Assembly (NCBI GenBank): GCA_000435055.1 | Contig: FR879718.1 | Location: 19,218-26,107, forward strand | Length of the DNA stretch: 6,890 nucleotides | DNA from: Clostridium sp. CAG:138 | GTDB lineage: Bacteria > Bacillota > Clostridia > Christensenellales > CAG-138 | Direction of reading: 5' to 3' | Shown here: one piece after another, positions 5,181 to 6,890 of the stretch | Position numbering within the stretch: position 1 is the stretch's first letter | How the letters are laid out: the number at the start of each line of letters is the position of its first letter | Notes under the pieces: generated by a model | What the model saw: the letters and a program-made list of their open reading frames with translations, nothing else | What the model was told of the DNA's origin: nothing | The model's database searches: none | Made by a program: the position numbers and the translations under genes

Positions 5181-5771
5181 TTATTGAGCGAAAGACATGC
5201 CGACGTCCGTTCCGCCGTCGCAGGAGAACAGCCATTCGACTTTGTCCCCGTTGTGAAGCTCGATGCTGTCTATGCCCTCGCTCGGAAATTCGCCGTTGAC
5301 GCGGAAGAGCCAACCGCTTGCGGCTCCGCACGCGCCGTTTTCAAGGCCCTGAATGCTTGTAACAAAGGTTCCTGCCGCTCCGCTTTCAGACACGATCACG
5401 ATGTCATATGTGCGCAGCAGCGAGAAAGTTTCGGCAACGGTCTTGCCTTCGGAAAGGGTCAGCATTGCGTTTGTAATAAGCATACCCTCATTTTGAAGGC
5501 CGTCTTTAATATTCTGCGGCAGAGACGCGTTGTTGTATGCGCGCGTTGCATCGATTGTAAGCGAAATGCGAACCAAACGGGAAAGATCTGCGGTCTGAGC
5601 GGGTGTATTGTGCTCTCCTTCGGAACCGCCGCCGATATCCACCGTTTCGTTGGGGTCAACTGTGTTGGACTGACATGCGGAAAAAACGAATATCATCGCA
5701 AAAACAAGCAGAACAGAAACGATGGAATGCAGAACCTTTGCGGAAACGGTGCGGGATGTTGAAGCCTTCAT
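5181..5771 (-). CDS. DUF4430 (transcobalamin C-terminal-like) domain lipoprotein
   Basis: This 196-residue lipoprotein has a long N-region, a hydrophobic core (about 13-30) and the lipobox FSAC, with C33 lipidated. A short Asp/Glu/Gly linker (about 38-60) follows. The remainder is one DUF4430 module, beginning around VRISLTIDATRAYNNASLPQ and ending in the diagnostic GWLFRVNGEFPSEGIDSIEL and HNGDKVEWLFSCDGGTDVG (153-191). This domain resembles the C-terminal half of transcobalamin and intrinsic factor. In gut bacteria such proteins are thought to be surface binding modules; cobalamin binding is possible but not shown by the sequence. ATG 5771 is set by GGAGG 11 nt upstream; the frame stays open to 5933 through the promoter. 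It is a single-gene unit. Its distance from the next operon and that operon's separate promoter argue against co-transcription. Confidence 0.85.
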   Translation of the reverse strand: MKASTSRTVSAKVLHSIVSVLLVFAMIFVFSACQSNTVDPNETVDIGGGSEGEHNTPAQTADLSRLVRISLTIDATRAYNNASLPQNIKDGLQNEGMLITNAMLTLSEGKTVAETFSLLRTYDIVIVSESGAAGTFVTSIQGLENGACGAASGWLFRVNGEFPSEGIDSIELHNGDKVEWLFSCDGGTDVGMSFAQ

Positions 5772-5794
5772 TGGGTTGTTTTCCTCCGAAATTC

Positions 5795-5816
5795 GGGCGG
5801 ATGAATGAACCCGCCC
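5795..5816 (-). promoter_or_regulatory. GC-rich hairpin near the 5' end of the DUF4430 mRNA
   Basis: GGGCGG and CCGCCC form a perfect 6-bp stem around a 10-nt loop, about 10 nt from the predicted transcript start and 8 nt before the GGAGG site. A hairpin this close to the 5' end could stabilise the mRNA. On the plus strand CCGCCC is followed by TTTTGTT, so it could also weakly terminate transcription in that direction. Confidence 0.5.
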
Positions 5817-5831
5817 TTTTGTTGCACTGAA

Positions 5832-5860
5832 AGTATAACAACTGCATGAAAAAAAGTCAA
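5832..5860 (-). promoter_or_regulatory. SigA-type promoter of the DUF4430 gene
   Basis: On the minus strand TTGACT (5860-5855), a 17-bp spacer and TATACT (5837-5832) are close to consensus. Transcription would begin around 5827, giving a 5' leader of about 55 nt. The promoter is divergent from the plus-strand promoter at 5928-5956, with their -35 boxes about 67 bp apart. Confidence 0.78.
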
Positions 5861-5882
5861 CAGCAGCCGAAGCCGAAACAAA

Positions 5883-5904
5883 AGCTTGCTTCAGCCTGCA
5901 AGCT
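5883..5904. promoter_or_regulatory. Inverted repeat between divergent promoters: possible operator or minus-strand terminator
   Basis: AGCTTGC (5883-5889) and GCAAGCT (5898-5904) are perfect 7-bp arms around 8 nt, placed between the two -35 boxes. The half-site GCTTGC recurs at 5926-5931, over the -35 box of the plus-strand promoter, which favours an operator. Read on the minus strand, the stem is followed by TTTTGTTTC and would also qualify as a terminator. However, no minus-strand gene lies to its right. Confidence 0.45.
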
Positions 5905-5927
5905 GGCGCCTTTAAATGCTTTGGTGC

Positions 5928-5956
5928 TTGCAATAAGCGGGAAGATGTTCTATAAT
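5928..5956 (+). promoter_or_regulatory. SigA-type promoter upstream of the HutD gene
   Basis: TTGCAA (5928-5933), a 17-bp spacer and a perfect TATAAT (5951-5956) form a plus-strand promoter. Transcription from about 5963 leaves a leader of about 160 nt before the HutD start. A second, weaker candidate lies closer: TTGAGT (6069-6074), an 18-bp spacer and TACACT (6093-6098). Confidence 0.7.
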
Positions 5957-6031
5957 ATGAATAAAGCGAATAAAGGTACTGCGGCTGCTGTTGTCGGCTG
6001 CGGCGACCTATCGCAAATCACGGCGGAATAA
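5957..6031 (+). other. Short ORF resembling the start of a Rossmann-fold oxidoreductase, possibly a gene relic
   Basis: ATG at 5957, touching the TATAAT box, opens 24 codons ending in TAA. They contain GTAAAVVGCGDLSQI, which looks like the N-terminal nucleotide-binding strand (AVVGCGxIS) of Gfo/Idh/MocA oxidoreductases. No ribosome site is evident, and no further oxidoreductase sequence follows. It could be a truncated gene start left by a deletion, or chance. The ORF overlaps the predicted transcript start. Confidence 0.15.
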
Positions 6032-6054
6032 CCCGAGGGCAGCGAACTCTCGGG
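6032..6054 (+). promoter_or_regulatory. Hairpin in the HutD leader
   Basis: CCCGAG (6032-6037) and CTCGGG (6049-6054) form a perfect 6-bp stem around 11 nt, within the 160-nt leader. An alternative pairing exists between GCAGC (about 6039-6043) and GCTGC (about 6064-6068). No U tract follows directly. I cannot match the leader to a known riboswitch class. Confidence 0.35.
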
Positions 6055-6121
6055 CATATTCGGCTGCATTGAGTTTATATTTGTTCAGCTTGTACACTTG
6101 TGTCGGAAGGGGAAATTTAAT

Positions 6122-6736
6122 ATGCAGAAAGAGAATAAAATAAACGTGGATAATGCGAAGTATGATTCCTGCGGCGTGAGGATTATTGCGGCATCCGATA
6201 TGCCCGTATCGCTCTGGAGCGGCGGAAGAACAACCGAGATTTATATTGCGCCGGAGGGAGCTCTTTACGCTGAGCGGAATTTTCTTTTTCGCATCAGCAC
6301 GGCAGAGGTCGAACTTGAAGAATCGGATTTTACATCGCTGCCCGATTACAACAGGCTGATTGCATCGGTAAGCGGCACAATGCGGTTGTCGCACGGAGCA
6401 AACGGCAGCGAAAAGCTTGTGCTGCCCCGCTCAACCGTGTATGCATTCGACGGCGGAATTCAAACCCATTGCGTCGGCAAAGCGCGGGATTTGAACCTTA
6501 TGCTTCGCAAAGGTGCGGCGGAAGGCGAGCTGGTGTTTGTTGACAGCGGAACGGAACTTGATCTTGAACCCGCCGCGAACGAAACAATGCTTCTTTTTGA
6601 GTTGGAAAGCGGAAATGCCGCACTTTGCGCAGGCGGGAATGCAAGGCTGCGCTGCACGGCAAACGGACAGTGTGCGCTTTTCACCGTTCGGCTTGTCGGA
6701 GAGGCAATTCCTGATTCCGATAATCGGAACGGCTGA
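6122..6736 (+). CDS. HutD family protein
   Basis: This 204-residue cytoplasmic protein belongs to the HutD/Ves family (PF05962), a cupin-like beta-barrel. Visible family signatures are LWSGGRTTEIYIAPEGALYA (31-50), ERNFLFRISTAEVELEESDF (51-70), LPDYNRLI, a FDGG motif followed by QTHC (109-117) and DLNLMLRKG (123-131). In Pseudomonas, HutD limits expression of the histidine-utilisation operon. Many Clostridia carry it without a full hut operon, so its exact role here is unknown. No signal peptide or membrane segment is visible. ATG 6122 follows GGAAGGGGA at suitable spacing; a TTG at 6098 in frame lies over that ribosome site and is less likely. The gene is followed 44 nt later by another plus-strand gene with no terminator between, so they are probably co-transcribed. 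The last residues (after about 195) are polar and likely a loose tail. Confidence 0.9.
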   Translation: MQKENKINVDNAKYDSCGVRIIAASDMPVSLWSGGRTTEIYIAPEGALYAERNFLFRISTAEVELEESDFTSLPDYNRLIASVSGTMRLSHGANGSEKLVLPRSTVYAFDGGIQTHCVGKARDLNLMLRKGAAEGELVFVDSGTELDLEPAANETMLLFELESGNAALCAGGNARLRCTANGQCALFTVRLVGEAIPDSDNRNG

Positions 6737-6780
6737 TTTTCAAAACGGATATTATTAAACGCACCAAAGTGGGTGAACGC

Positions 6781-6890
6781 ATGGAGAATACGGCAGTTAA
6801 TTCAAACATGACAAACAGAGAGACAGAAGCGAAGGGACTGAACGCCGAAATCAACCCGCTGTTCTCAATTTTAGATAAATCGGAAGAGTT
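6781..6890 (+). CDS. Start of an unrecognised protein gene, cut off by the window
   Basis: ATG at 6781 opens a frame of 36 full codons with no stop before the window ends. It begins MENTAVNSNMTNRETEAKGL and continues with INPLFSILDKSEE. The N-terminus is polar, rich in Asn, Thr and Glu, with no signal peptide or membrane segment, so the product is probably cytoplasmic. GGTGA lies about 4-8 nt upstream as a modest ribosome site. The 44-nt gap after HutD has no terminator, suggesting one operon. Too little is visible to name a family; a second in-frame ATG at codon 10 is an alternative start. Confidence 0.6.
   Translation, partial: MENTAVNSNMTNRETEAKGLNAEINPLFSILDKSEE

Noticed and set aside
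5772..5831. Cobalamin riboswitch before the DUF4430 gene
   Set aside because: The leader is only about 55 nt and holds just a 6-bp hairpin. The conserved B12-box sequences are absent.
5963..6121. T-box or known riboswitch in the HutD leader
   Set aside because: No T-box sequence (GGTGGNACCGCG type) or other class-specific core was found, only one short hairpin.
6008..6394. Minus-strand ORF of 128 codons
   Set aside because: It is the shadow of the HutD coding frame, with no recognisable domain.
1..6890. tRNA, rRNA, CRISPR array, insertion sequence or integrase
   Set aside because: I looked for cloverleaf sequence, evenly spaced direct repeats, transposase motifs and recombinase motifs and saw none in the window.

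Overview
The window looks like a chromosomal segment of a low-to-mid GC Gram-positive anaerobe, most likely a gut Clostridia member (Oscillospirales or Lachnospirales type). The evidence is a set of small secreted lipoproteins with families common in that group (DHHW, DUF4358, the matching SGNH hydrolase and DUF4430), a stand-alone HutD, SigA-type promoters with TATAAT boxes, and GGAGG ribosome sites. No taxonomic marker gene is present, so this is an inference.

Layout from left to right. Positions 1-1902 hold a phage-derived module on the minus strand. A near-consensus promoter (1874-1902) is followed by a leader of about 265 nt with competing hairpins. Then come a 160-residue alanine/glutamate-rich protein, probably a capsid scaffold (1119-1601), and an N4-gp56-type major capsid protein (1-1068) that runs off the left edge. 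A factor-independent terminator at 2002-2040 separates this module from its right-hand neighbours.

Positions 2002-4969 form a minus-strand operon for cell-surface proteins. A strong promoter (4941-4969) drives an SGNH/GDSL hydrolase lipoprotein (3996-4865), then a DUF4358 lipoprotein (3413-3937), then a membrane-anchored DHHW protein (2078-3280), ending at the terminator. SGNH and DHHW proteins of this type usually accompany an MBOAT acyltransferase in cell-surface glycan O-acylation. No MBOAT gene is visible here.

Positions 5181-5860 carry a single-gene minus-strand unit with its own promoter. It encodes a lipoprotein with a DUF4430 (transcobalamin-C-terminal-like) domain. From 5928 rightward the direction reverses: a plus-strand promoter leads to a HutD family protein (6122-6736) and the start of an unrecognised gene (6781-6890). 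The space between these divergent promoters contains an inverted repeat whose half-site recurs over the plus-strand -35 box.

The strongest candidate for something undescribed is the leader of the scaffold-capsid unit. Three segments can form either a 9-bp upstream stem or a 7-bp stem that ends in a U-rich tract, an attenuator-like arrangement. A possible 29-codon Arg/Lys-rich leader ORF starts at the predicted transcription start. This phage module also begins with scaffold and capsid under a private promoter directly beside host genes, with no portal or terminase on that side.
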